From Bacillota bacterium (lineage in GTDB: Bacteria; Bacillota; UBA4882; UBA8346): 38,970 nt of DNA. The notes under the pieces were generated by a model. That model was not told the DNA's origin. It saw only the letters and a list, made by a program, of their open reading frames with translations, and made no database searches. Below are positions 32,105-38,970 of this stretch, in pieces; within the stretch, counting starts at the first letter, position 1, and each line of letters begins with the position of its first letter. The stretch spans positions 1 through 38,970 of the forward strand of contig JAEZJQ010000099.1 of NCBI GenBank assembly GCA_023436305.1. Direction: 5' to 3'. Position numbers and translations under genes: made by a program.

Positions 32105-33070
32105 TTACTCTACAACCCCCCGGCTTTCCAACCCGTTTTTTCGAATGACATTAAGTTCTTCGGTACTAAAAACTCCCGCTTCATAAAGATCAAGGTATTC
32201 CTTGGAAACGCTTTGCCCGAAAACCAAAATATCATCGGAATTAATGGTTACCCGGACACCGTAATCGAATAATGTTCTTATCGGATGATTCTTTAAATTA
32301 TCCACCCGATTGAGCATTACATTGCTGGTGGGACAGATATTCAACTGGATTTTATGATCGGCAAGCCAGTTCATAACTTGGGGGGAGGAGCCAGCGGAGA
32401 TTCCATGTTGAACTTCATCAAGTTCCAGCTCTTCAACCGCTTCTTTTACCGAATCAGCATCACCCCATTCCCCTACATGAGCTTTTAATAAAAGCCCTTT
32501 TTCTTTGGCTTTTCGATAAATCGGCTTGAAATTGGTGATTGGCTGAGCGAATTCATCGCAATATAAATCCAGCGAAAAAAAACAATCCCGTTCCAGAAAG
32601 GGAGCCAGCCATTCTTCCAGCAAATTGATGGGGCAGTGCCGTGAAAGTCCGACTTGAAAGCGGAAGTCGATTCGAGGGGAGATTTGATGATGGGCTTGTT
32701 GAAAAATATCAATGAGTGCATCAATATTTCCTTGATAAAAATGGCCATTGGCCCAGACATCATCGCCAGTTTCCAAAACTGAAACACCGTCATCCGCGGC
32801 TTGTTGAAAACAGGCCTCGATGGTCAGAATTCTTTTTTCGGTGGTTTCAATCAGATCGCCGATATATTTCCCGACCCACTGATCCATTTCAGCCATACTG
32901 TTTAATTTTTGGGAAAGCGGTGGAATGGAGACTCCGGTACGTTTCTTAATATAGTCCCAGTGTCCACCCAAACCGGAATGGTTATGGATGTCAACTTTTG
33001 CAACCCGTTGTAGATCTTTAATATCTCGATTTTTAAGCGCCTGAATGAATAGTTCGCTTTGACTCGTCAT
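32105..33070 (-). CDS. Adenosine deaminase-family metal-dependent hydrolase
   Basis: The 321-aa protein has the metal and catalytic motifs of the adenosine/adenine deaminase family: the HxH of KVDIHNHSGLGGH (His29 and His31), KAHVGEWGD with the third His and catalytic Glu, VQHGIS, and TINSDDI with the metal Asp. It deaminates or hydrolyses a nucleoside-like substrate; the exact one is not clear because the canonical HAGE and GHG motifs are altered (HVGE, QHG). GGGAG lies just before the ATG. Probably the first gene of the run leading to the GNAT and flavodoxin-domain genes. Confidence 0.88.
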   Translation of the reverse strand: MTSQSELFIQALKNRDIKDLQRVAKVDIHNHSGLGGHWDYIKKRTGVSIPPLSQKLNSMAEMDQWVGKYIGDLIETTEKRILTIEACFQQAADDGVSVLETGDDVWANGHFYQGNIDALIDIFQQAHHQISPRIDFRFQVGLSRHCPINLLEEWLAPFLERDCFFSLDLYCDEFAQPITNFKPIYRKAKEKGLLLKAHVGEWGDADSVKEAVEELELDEVQHGISAGSSPQVMNWLADHKIQLNICPTSNVMLNRVDNLKNHPIRTLFDYGVRVTINSDDILVFGQSVSKEYLDLYEAGVFSTEELNVIRKNGLESRGVVE

Positions 33071-33140
33071 CGATCTCCCTCACTATTTTTAGAATTGATG
33101 CCGTTACCTTCAATAAATCATCCGTTGATTCCCTGTCAAA

Positions 33141-33707
33141 TCACTCAATTTCGATATACTTACACTTAAATTGGGTCCACTCTTCCGCTAAAATCGAGTA
33201 CTGATACTCATCCCACCATACCGGTTTTCCATCAGCGGTTTTTATAAAAGTAACACATTTTAGACCATGACCTTCGCGCCTCATGCTCAAACGTTCCATC
33301 AGCTTCCATGAACGTACATTTTCCGGGCTGCATTTGGCGGATACCCGGTGTACGCTCAATGTGTCAAACCCAAACTGCAAAACCCCTTTACAGGCCTCGG
33401 TGGCATAACCTCTTCCATAATATTCAGGATTAAAAATATAACCCAAGTCCCAGGTCAAAAATTCGGCCGGTTCCGTCTTATTAAAATACACATGGCCAAT
33501 CATTTTGCCGCTGTTCTTTAGCTCAACCGCCCAAAAAGTATCTCCCCGCGCAAAATCTTGGGCTGCCTTCTTACAAGCTTCATCGGATGAATTCCAATGA
33601 GGTTCGAATTGCAACACTTCTTCCCGGGAAATGTATTCCTGCAAGTCACGCCAATCTTCCGGCCGAAAATTTCTTAACAATAACCGTTCTGTTTCGATTC
33701 TGCTCAT
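33141..33707 (-). CDS. RimJ/RimL-like GNAT acetyltransferase
   Basis: The 188-aa protein begins IETERLLLRNFRPEDWRDLQ and contains GYIFNPEYYGRGYATEACKG followed by VSAKCSPENVRSWKLMERLS. These are the hallmarks of the RimJ/RimL branch that acetylates protein N-termini or small amines. The substrate is unknown. The start ATG follows GAGGA at about 10 nt. Length is usual. Confidence 0.92.
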   Translation of the reverse strand: MSRIETERLLLRNFRPEDWRDLQEYISREEVLQFEPHWNSSDEACKKAAQDFARGDTFWAVELKNSGKMIGHVYFNKTEPAEFLTWDLGYIFNPEYYGRGYATEACKGVLQFGFDTLSVHRVSAKCSPENVRSWKLMERLSMRREGHGLKCVTFIKTADGKPVWWDEYQYSILAEEWTQFKCKYIEIE

Positions 33708-33728
33708 TTTTTACGAATCCTCTTTTTA

Positions 33729-34027
33729 TCAAATATTCTCAATCTGTTTCCCGCACTCTCGGCAATATTTACTGTTTAAATATGTTAACCGGCTGCATTC
33801 CTTACACACCTTATATTGATCGGCCCCACAAGCAGTGCAATACCGGTCATGGTCCGGCAGTTTTTTACCGCAGCTTACGCAATTTCCGCTCCGAATCCGT
33901 TTTTCGATAATTCTTTCCCGGTGAAAAAGATGCTTTTGATTAATACCAATACGGATAATGGACTTAACGGCTCATCTTCGCTTAATCGAAATAGCCGATT
34001 TTGCAAGTTTGACAACATTTTTTTCAT
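33729..34027 (-). pseudogene. Zinc-ribbon protein split by a frameshift
   Basis: The frame from the ATG at 34027 reads MKKMLSNLQNRLFRLSEDE and then stops at 33875. Another frame continues AVKSIIRIGINQKHLFHRER and on through four CxxC knuckles (CVSCG, CTACG, CKECS, CRECG) to TGA at 33729. Adding one G in GAGCC near 33969-33973 would join the two into a sensible protein of about 100 aa. It is therefore a one-base-deletion pseudogene or a sequencing error. AAGGAG lies upstream. Confidence 0.65.
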
Positions 34028-34187
34028 TTCCGTAAGGATCTCCTTTTAGAAACATTATTTAATTTCCGGTGGTTCTCCTCCATATTACATTTGTATTAAT
34101 TATATCGTACTCCCTCATTTTTTCCATGATAAATTACTACGGTGATTGAATATATCAATTAGATATTGCTTGTATCAGCAATTTAGA

Positions 34188-34373
34188 CTATTTCGTATGG
34201 ATGAGTTTTATCGCTGGAGTAATAAATAGATCAAATGATAAAATAGATGGAAATGCGCCCGTCCAAGCTTCAAAGATTTGCATTCCGATAATAATCATGC
34301 TAACATTAAATCCAATATGAACAATCAACGGTATCGAAACCGTATTATCGGGAGAATCAACATGAAAACTAAA
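34188..34373 (-). pseudogene. Possible remnant of a membrane protease (CPBP-like C-terminus)
   Basis: The minus strand is open for 61 codons and encodes SIPLIVHIGFNVSMIIIGMQ followed by a further hydrophobic helix ending at TAG. PLIVHIGFN resembles the last conserved motif (PIxxHxxxN) of CPBP-family intramembrane proteases. There is no start codon with a ribosome site and the upstream part is missing. The remaining part of this 334-bp gap between 34028 and 34361 shows nothing else. Confidence 0.25.
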
Positions 34374-34865
34374 TTAATCATCTTCATCCTATCCCTTTTT
34401 CTGACCGCTACCGTCTGCTTCGCGGCGCTTGAGTCCGAAACCTGGAACATTCCCCCCGGATTACCCGAATATGAAGTCCTTAAAGTAATCGATGGCGACA
34501 CCATCCGGGTGGCCGGACTAGGCAAAGTCCGATACATCGGCATTGACGCTCCGGAAATCAAACACCCCAGCCGGGAAGCCGAACCTTATGGGTATGAAGC
34601 GGCGGAGGCCAACCGGAAGCTGGTCCAGGGAAAAAAGGTGAAAATCGAACTGGACGCCGGGAAAAGAGATCGCTACGGCCGGGTGCTGGCCTATGTTTAC
34701 AGTGGTTCGGTCTTTGTCAATGCTTACCTTGTCGAAGCCGGATATGCTTATGCAATTAAGATCAAACCGAATGTTAGATATTATAATTTGTTTATCAGGC
34801 TTCAAAAGGAAGCTTTTGGCGCCGGACGCGGTTTATGGCGGTTGGTGAATTCAAAAAACCGATAA
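34362..34865 (+). CDS. Secreted thermonuclease-like protein (SNase family)
   Basis: A signal peptide (MKTKLIIFILSLFLTATVCF, cut near AALES) precedes a staphylococcal-nuclease domain: VLKVIDGDTIRVAG, VRYIGIDAPEIKHP and RDRYGRVLAYVYSG supply the Ca-binding Asp residues and the catalytic Arg, Glu and Arg. It should cut DNA or RNA outside the membrane. The ATG at 34362 follows GGAG by 7 nt; the upstream in-frame Met lies in unrelated sequence. It is 19 bp before the YibE/F gene. Confidence 0.93.
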   Translation: MKTKLIIFILSLFLTATVCFAALESETWNIPPGLPEYEVLKVIDGDTIRVAGLGKVRYIGIDAPEIKHPSREAEPYGYEAAEANRKLVQGKKVKIELDAGKRDRYGRVLAYVYSGSVFVNAYLVEAGYAYAIKIKPNVRYYNLFIRLQKEAFGAGRGLWRLVNSKNR

Positions 34866-34884
34866 TTATCATTTGGAGGTAAAA

Positions 34885-36162
34885 ATGAATCTTCGATTCC
34901 GGCAAACCTTGATTTTGATAGGAATCACCAGCTTATTTTTATGTTTTATCACGGTCCGGGCGGAACCGGAGCCAAGCATGAATACTTCAAAAACTCCCTC
35001 ATCCGTCACCACGGGAAATCCGCAACCCCAGGAAGTCATGGTAAAAGGAGTGGTGACCGGTATTTATAAGAAAGAAAAAGTCTTTGATCCGTTGAGCCGG
35101 AAAATGGTTTTTAAGTATCAATTCAAAACCAGGATTTATTCCGGGTTATTTCAAGGGAAAGAGATTATCGTCGAACATAATGAAGTAAATAACCCCGTTC
35201 TGAATATCAAGGTTGCGCTCAAAGACCGGATTTCCGTCGTGTTAATGGTCAAGGACGGACAGATTGTAGAAGCTTATGTGGCTGATTTAATCCGGGAAAA
35301 TGAAGTGTATTTATTGCTGATTATCTTCATTGTTATGCTGCTGGCCATCGGTTGGCGCAAAGGCGCCAAAGCGCTCTGCGGTTTATTATTGACCCTTCTC
35401 TTGATCTGGGGGGTATTGTTACCGGGATTTCTCCGGGGCTACCATCCCATCCTGCTCACGGTCTTTGTGGCCCTACTCTCCGCCACGATAACCATTCTGG
35501 TGATCGGGGGCGTTACTTTAAAAAGCTGGATTGCCATTTTGGGTACACTGGGGGGAGTAAGCATTTCCGGGGGACTGGCGCTAATCACCGGCAAATCGGC
35601 CCATCTTACCGGTTTTGGCACTGAAGAAGCGGCTATGTTGCTATATATCCCGCAAAATATTAATCTCGATATGCAGAGTTTATTGTTCGCCGGGATCATT
35701 ATCGGAGCTCTGGGCGCCGCCATGGATGTGAGCATGTCCATGGCGGCCGCTATGGATGAGATCAAACGGGTTTGCCCCGGTTTAAAGCGGGGCCAACTGA
35801 TTCGCTCCGGGATGAATGTAGGCCGGGACATTATGGGCGCTCAGGCCAGTACCTTGATCCTGGCTTATACCGGAAGTTCTGTACAGTTGATCCTTATTTT
35901 CATGGCTTATAAAGACTCGTGGTCCAGAGTCGTCAACCTGGATATGGTAGCGTCGGAGATTATCCGGGCGCTTTCCGGCAGTATCGGTATGATTATGGTT
36001 ATACCAATTACAGCGCTCATCGCCGGATTCTTATTGGGAAACCGGGATAAGAACGAGAGCAAACCAAAAGAAGAACCGAAAGCTAAATCCCAGACAGAAT
36101 CAGCCCTATCCGGGGAGGAATTTATGGCGGGGTGGAATAAAATCTCCCCCGGTAAGGAGTAG
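34885..36162 (+). CDS. YibE/F-family membrane protein
   Basis: The 425-aa protein has an N-terminal signal or anchor helix, an extracytoplasmic beta-rich domain (about 45-130), then about seven membrane helices with the conserved GALGAAMDVSMSMAAAMDEI and GMNVGRDIMGAQASTLILAY motifs of YibE/F proteins. The function of the family is unknown, although it is proposed to be a transporter. GGAGG lies 5 nt before the ATG at 34885. It follows the SNase gene in an operon and precedes the Mn riboswitch. Confidence 0.9.
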   Translation: MNLRFRQTLILIGITSLFLCFITVRAEPEPSMNTSKTPSSVTTGNPQPQEVMVKGVVTGIYKKEKVFDPLSRKMVFKYQFKTRIYSGLFQGKEIIVEHNEVNNPVLNIKVALKDRISVVLMVKDGQIVEAYVADLIRENEVYLLLIIFIVMLLAIGWRKGAKALCGLLLTLLLIWGVLLPGFLRGYHPILLTVFVALLSATITILVIGGVTLKSWIAILGTLGGVSISGGLALITGKSAHLTGFGTEEAAMLLYIPQNINLDMQSLLFAGIIIGALGAAMDVSMSMAAAMDEIKRVCPGLKRGQLIRSGMNVGRDIMGAQASTLILAYTGSSVQLILIFMAYKDSWSRVVNLDMVASEIIRALSGSIGMIMVIPITALIAGFLLGNRDKNESKPKEEPKAKSQTESALSGEEFMAGWNKISPGKE

Positions 36163-36193
36163 CTCTGTCCATATCTCGAACCAATTTTCCGTC

Positions 36194-36222
36194 TTGACAA
36201 ATGGAGAGATATTCATTAAAAT
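36194..36222 (+). promoter_or_regulatory. Promoter of the Mn riboswitch operon
   Basis: TTGACA (36194-36199) and TAAAAT (36217-36222) have a 17-bp spacer. The start near 36229 lies just before the riboswitch, so the leader is transcribed from here. Confidence 0.8.
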
Positions 36223-36229
36223 TGGTATG

Positions 36230-36380
36230 AGTTGAAGGGGAGTAGCAGGCAAGAACCAACTTGCCGGATAAAGTCAACATACTGGTACCGGGTACCTGGC
36301 TTTATCCCTGATATTTTCGAGTTGTGAGACCTTTAACATAGTCCGTTACAACGCGGGTTATGTTAAAGGTCTTTATTTTT
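36230..36380 (+). promoter_or_regulatory. yybP-ykoY (manganese-sensing) riboswitch
   Basis: The conserved elements occur in order: GGGGAGTAGC (36237-36246), GTCAACATACTG (36273-36284), then TTATCCCTGAT and GAGTTGTGAGACCTTTA. A stem AGGCAAG...CTTGCC lies between the first two. This matches the yybP-ykoY Mn2+ aptamer, which binds Mn between its two loops. It sits in front of the GDT1-family exporter gene, a known regulon for this riboswitch, and is followed by an intrinsic terminator that would be relieved when Mn binds. Confidence 0.92.
36328..36380 (+). terminator. Terminator in the riboswitch expression platform
   Basis: GACCTTTAACATA (36328-36340) pairs perfectly with 36359-36371 and is followed by TTTATTTTT. 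The left arm is also the 3' side of the aptamer, so ligand-bound folding would compete with the terminator stem. Confidence 0.88.
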
Positions 36381-36483
36381 GGCCGGGATTTCACGAATAA
36401 TCAATGCTACAGCCCGGGCAAACCGATTCATCAGTGACTTCCGGGTAATCTTTTATCAAATGTATAATATTGGAGGAATCATC

Positions 36484-37212
36484 ATGAATGCTTTTTGGCT
36501 TTCGTTGGCCATGATTTTTCTGGCCGAACTCGGGGACAAGACCCAGTTGGTAGCTCTAACCCTGGCTACCCGTTATAACGCGAAAGTGGTCTTATGGGGT
36601 ATTTTCTGGGCGACGCTGACGGTTCATATCGTCTCGGCGGGGCTCGGCTGGTTCATGGGCGGGCTGTTGCCCACGGATTGGATTCAGTTTATCGCCGGAC
36701 TAGCTTTTATCGGTTTCGGTTTTTGGACCTTGCGGGGTGATAGCCTGGATGAGGAAGACTGCCGCAACCGCAAAATTGTCTCCCCGTTTTGGCTGGTTTT
36801 TGTAACCTTCTTTTTGGCCGAGTTGGGTGACAAAACCATGCTTAGCACCGTGACCCTGGCCGCCACCAATGCCTTTATTCCGGTCTGGCTCGGTTCAACG
36901 GTCGGCATGGTCCTCTCCGACGGCCTGGCGATTTTAGTCGGGAAAGTATTGGGCGCCAAATTGCCCGAGAAAGCCGTTAAAATCGGCGCCGCCGTGATTT
37001 TCTTCAGCTTCGGCATCTTCAGCATGATTCAGGGCGGTCTTAAACTGCCATACCTCGTCTGGATTGGCGGTGGACTTGCTATTTTAATCATGGCCTATAT
37101 CTTCTTGCGCAATGAAATAAAACCGATCCGGAAAAATAAACCCGCTGAGTCTGCGTATGATTCCACGGAAGAAGTGGCTACAACTACTGAACCAACCCAG
37201 ATTGGGAAATAA
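36484..37212 (+). CDS. GDT1/TMEM165/UPF0016-family cation exporter (Mn)
   Basis: The 242-aa membrane protein has two copies of the family signature E-x-G-D-K-(T/S): AELGDKTQ near residue 16 and AELGDKTM near 115, in a six- to seven-helix inverted repeat. Members export Mn2+ (or Ca2+) in exchange for protons. The yybP-ykoY riboswitch upstream makes manganese export the most likely role. GGAGG precedes the ATG at 36484; the earlier in-frame start lies inside the terminator region. The C-terminal tail (about 30 residues) is polar. Confidence 0.93.
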   Translation: MNAFWLSLAMIFLAELGDKTQLVALTLATRYNAKVVLWGIFWATLTVHIVSAGLGWFMGGLLPTDWIQFIAGLAFIGFGFWTLRGDSLDEEDCRNRKIVSPFWLVFVTFFLAELGDKTMLSTVTLAATNAFIPVWLGSTVGMVLSDGLAILVGKVLGAKLPEKAVKIGAAVIFFSFGIFSMIQGGLKLPYLVWIGGGLAILIMAYIFLRNEIKPIRKNKPAESAYDSTEEVATTTEPTQIGK

Positions 37213-37255
37213 TAAAGTAACAAACAGGGAACAGCGCCCAAAAGGGGGTAATCGA

Positions 37256-37651
37256 ATGTTAAAAGACCGCTTTGCTTCATGGCGGGAAAAAGCCAATGCT
37301 TTAAAAAAGCAAACCTATGCTGTTTATTTGGCCTGCCGGGACCCCCGGGTTCCCTGGTATGGCAAAGCATTGGCGCTGGCGGTGGTTGGGTATGCCTTCA
37401 GCCCCATTGATCTCATACCGGATTTCATCCCCATCCTCGGGTATCTGGATGATTTGATTTTAATCCCTTTGGGTATAAAGTTGGTCATCGGGATGATTCC
37501 CACGGAAGTCATGACGGAGTATCGAGAAAAAGCAGCAGCCGAATTCGGGAAAGGGAAATCGAAGAATTGGGCGGCGGCGGGGGTGATCATATTAATTTGG
37601 GCGGCAATTATCGTATGGCTGGTCTCGGTGATAATGGATATTATGAAATAA
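37256..37651 (+). CDS. YkvA/DUF1232-family membrane protein
   Basis: The 131-aa protein contains the DUF1232 core (YGKALALAVVGYAFSPIDLI followed by PDFIPILGYLDDLILIPLGI) and a C-terminal membrane helix. The function is unknown. AAGGGGGT supports the ATG at 37256. It is 43 bp after the GDT1-type gene, probably on the same riboswitch-controlled mRNA. Its stop lies 1 bp from the stop of the convergent kinase gene. Confidence 0.9.
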   Translation: MLKDRFASWREKANALKKQTYAVYLACRDPRVPWYGKALALAVVGYAFSPIDLIPDFIPILGYLDDLILIPLGIKLVIGMIPTEVMTEYREKAAAEFGKGKSKNWAAAGVIILIWAAIIVWLVSVIMDIMK

Positions 37652-37652
37652 T

Positions 37653-38369
37653 TTATTCACATCCGAATGTTGTTTGAAAATCCCTTGCAATTTCATCGAT
37701 GTCTTTATATGGTTCTTCCAGCTTTAGAAGCCTTTTTAAAAACATCCGTTGCACGTAAGTAAGGGAAAGCTCCTCATACCATGGACGACTTTTTTGTTTT
37801 CCTTTTTTATATGAGGAATAAAGGAGATATAAAAGAAAATCACCGAAATATAAAAAATCAATATCCCGGGTATATCGTTTGTTATCCACCCACCTTGCAA
37901 GCCCGAAATCGATTAATGAAACCTTATCGCCATCTATCAGCACATTAGGAATTCGGATATCCCGGTGAACAATACCCTTTTCATGCAGATATTTGATTAT
38001 TTCGAGCAGTTGCTGGCCGGTATTAAATATTTCCTTATTGGTGAAGCGATGCTTTTGCTTAAAAAGTATCGCTTCAACCGTATCTCCATGTTTTTGCTCC
38101 AGCACAAAACCGTAAAAACCCTTTTCATTCACTATTTCCAGAAACCTTGGAATCCCGCCATGATTAAGTTGGGATAGTATTTGAATTTCGCAGTCGGTTT
38201 TTCCCTTGTTTCGACTAAAAATATGAGGTTTTAACCGTTTTAAAATCAGCCTTTCACCATTTGCTTCCACCGAAAAGCAAACCCCGTATCTGCCCTCGCC
38301 AATACATTGGATGATTTTATAATTTCCAATTTGCCTGCCGTAATATCGACAAGATGTACCGAATATCAT
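37653..38369 (-). CDS. Small serine/threonine protein kinase
   Basis: The 238-aa protein is a nearly bare Hanks-type kinase domain: the glycine loop GEGRYG (24-29), the ATP Lys in ILKRL (K44), HRD (135-137) with the catalytic-loop Asn142, and DFG (154-156). The usual HRDLKPxN reads HRDIRIPN, so the loop Lys is Arg. No membrane helix or PASTA domain is present. It is co-directional with the zinc-ribbon gene upstream (74-bp gap), which may encode a partner or substrate. Confidence 0.88.
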   Translation of the reverse strand: MIFGTSCRYYGRQIGNYKIIQCIGEGRYGVCFSVEANGERLILKRLKPHIFSRNKGKTDCEIQILSQLNHGGIPRFLEIVNEKGFYGFVLEQKHGDTVEAILFKQKHRFTNKEIFNTGQQLLEIIKYLHEKGIVHRDIRIPNVLIDGDKVSLIDFGLARWVDNKRYTRDIDFLYFGDFLLYLLYSSYKKGKQKSRPWYEELSLTYVQRMFLKRLLKLEEPYKDIDEIARDFQTTFGCE

Positions 38370-38443
38370 CTTTTCGTCACCTTTGTACTACAGTTACCTT
38401 GTAAGGTTTAGTTAATGTTTTTAATTCTGTTGTAATATTGCTT

Positions 38444-38797
38444 TCATACGTTTAGCTTCGTTCCACATTTTAAACAGAACTTTGCATTTTGAGGGAGCTT
38501 TTCACCACAAGCAATACAAAATAGCGCTCCATTTAACTTTTCACCGCATTGTGGGCAAAACTTGGAATTAACCGGTATTTGGGTATTGCATTGCGAACAA
38601 GCCATGAATTGATTTGGCATGGTTGGGTTAGAGTCATTTCGATATTGTTCCGGGTAAACATTATAATTGTCATGTGAAGATTTCGAGCCGAAAACATTAA
38701 TTAAGTTGCCGAATAAACCTTTCCTTTGGTAATGATTACTGCCATAATGACCGTTTCTGTAAGGTTTCCCTTTGGATGAGCGCGAGAAAAGGCCCAT
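38444..38797 (-). CDS. Zinc-ribbon protein with basic Ser/Tyr-rich N-terminus
   Basis: The 117-aa protein has a low-complexity N-terminal half (SSKGKPYRNGHYGSNHYQRK) and two double zinc-ribbons near the C-terminus: CSQCN with CPQCG, and CIACG with CLKCG. Such ribbons mediate binding and often occur beside kinases or membrane proteins. The ATG at 38797 follows GGAGAGGTGG; the longer frame has no support. It is likely in one transcript with the kinase. Confidence 0.8.
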   Translation of the reverse strand: MGLFSRSSKGKPYRNGHYGSNHYQRKGLFGNLINVFGSKSSHDNYNVYPEQYRNDSNPTMPNQFMACSQCNTQIPVNSKFCPQCGEKLNGALFCIACGEKLPQNAKFCLKCGTKLNV

Positions 38798-38970
38798 TTT
38801 GTATCCACCTCTCCATTTTATATTTTTATCTATTTTTGGCAATCATTCCATGGTAAGAATGAAACTATCACCTTAATGAACTAGTTTTCCATAAAATTAG
38901 TTCCAATTATTAGCTATTTTTTTATTATCCGGTGAAACAGGTAAATACTTTTTAATGTCAATGGTATAAA

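Overview
The window looks like a piece of a Bacillota (Firmicutes) chromosome, probably a clostridia-like or Hydrogenispora-like anaerobe. The reasons are strong GGAGG-type ribosome binding sites, frequent TTG/GTG starts, the Bacillus-type gene order rbgA (ylqF)-rnhB-ylqG-ylqH, a yybP-ykoY riboswitch, and a membrane-bound complex related to group 4 hydrogenases. The lineage is an inference; no rRNA or tRNA gene was seen.

Region A (1-5349) is AT-rich and accessory. It reads as the inner flank and one end of a Tn7-like genomic island inserted in comM/yifB. Three copies of an 11-bp motif repeat at exactly 20-bp steps, followed by a TGT/ACA terminus at 5349. ComM homology stops abruptly on the other side of that base, inside its Gly-Gly-Gly stretch. 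The cargo holds the start of an IS3-family orfA, a three-gene operon (unknown protein, XRE-ImmA/IrrE regulator-protease, 610-aa protein with faint TnsE resemblance) with a palindromic operator over its promoter, a 120-bp MITE-like element with a 9-bp target duplication, and a probable type I toxin-antitoxin locus (30-aa membrane peptide with an antisense RNA).

Region B (5350-13284) is core chromosome on the minus strand: truncated comM, yraN, an HD-GYP protein, ylqH, ylqG, rnhB, rbgA and a tyrosine recombinase with a degraded active site. A plus-strand YbhN-like membrane protein overlaps rbgA tail to tail.

Region C (13375-21095) is a six-gene operon hyfB-C-E-F-G-(H-I fusion) with its own promoter. 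The large subunit has lost both CxxC motifs that bind Ni-Fe, so this is an energy-converting hydrogenase-related (Ehr-type) complex and not a hydrogenase. It keeps two ferredoxin clusters, a NuoB-like cluster and two antiporter-like subunits, which suggests ion pumping driven by an unidentified redox reaction.

Region D (21096-38970) is a mosaic of small operons: an unknown protein, an MFS exporter, a GGDEF-EAL protein with a translationally coupled 30-codon upstream ORF, an EamA/CDP-alcohol phosphotransferase pair, a TetR gene divergent from a three-gene flavodoxin/ferredoxin operon with two palindromic operators, a run of GNAT/flavodoxin/deaminase genes with decayed neighbours, a secreted nuclease with a YibE/F protein, a Mn riboswitch controlling a GDT1-family exporter and a DUF1232 protein, and a small protein kinase with a zinc-ribbon protein.
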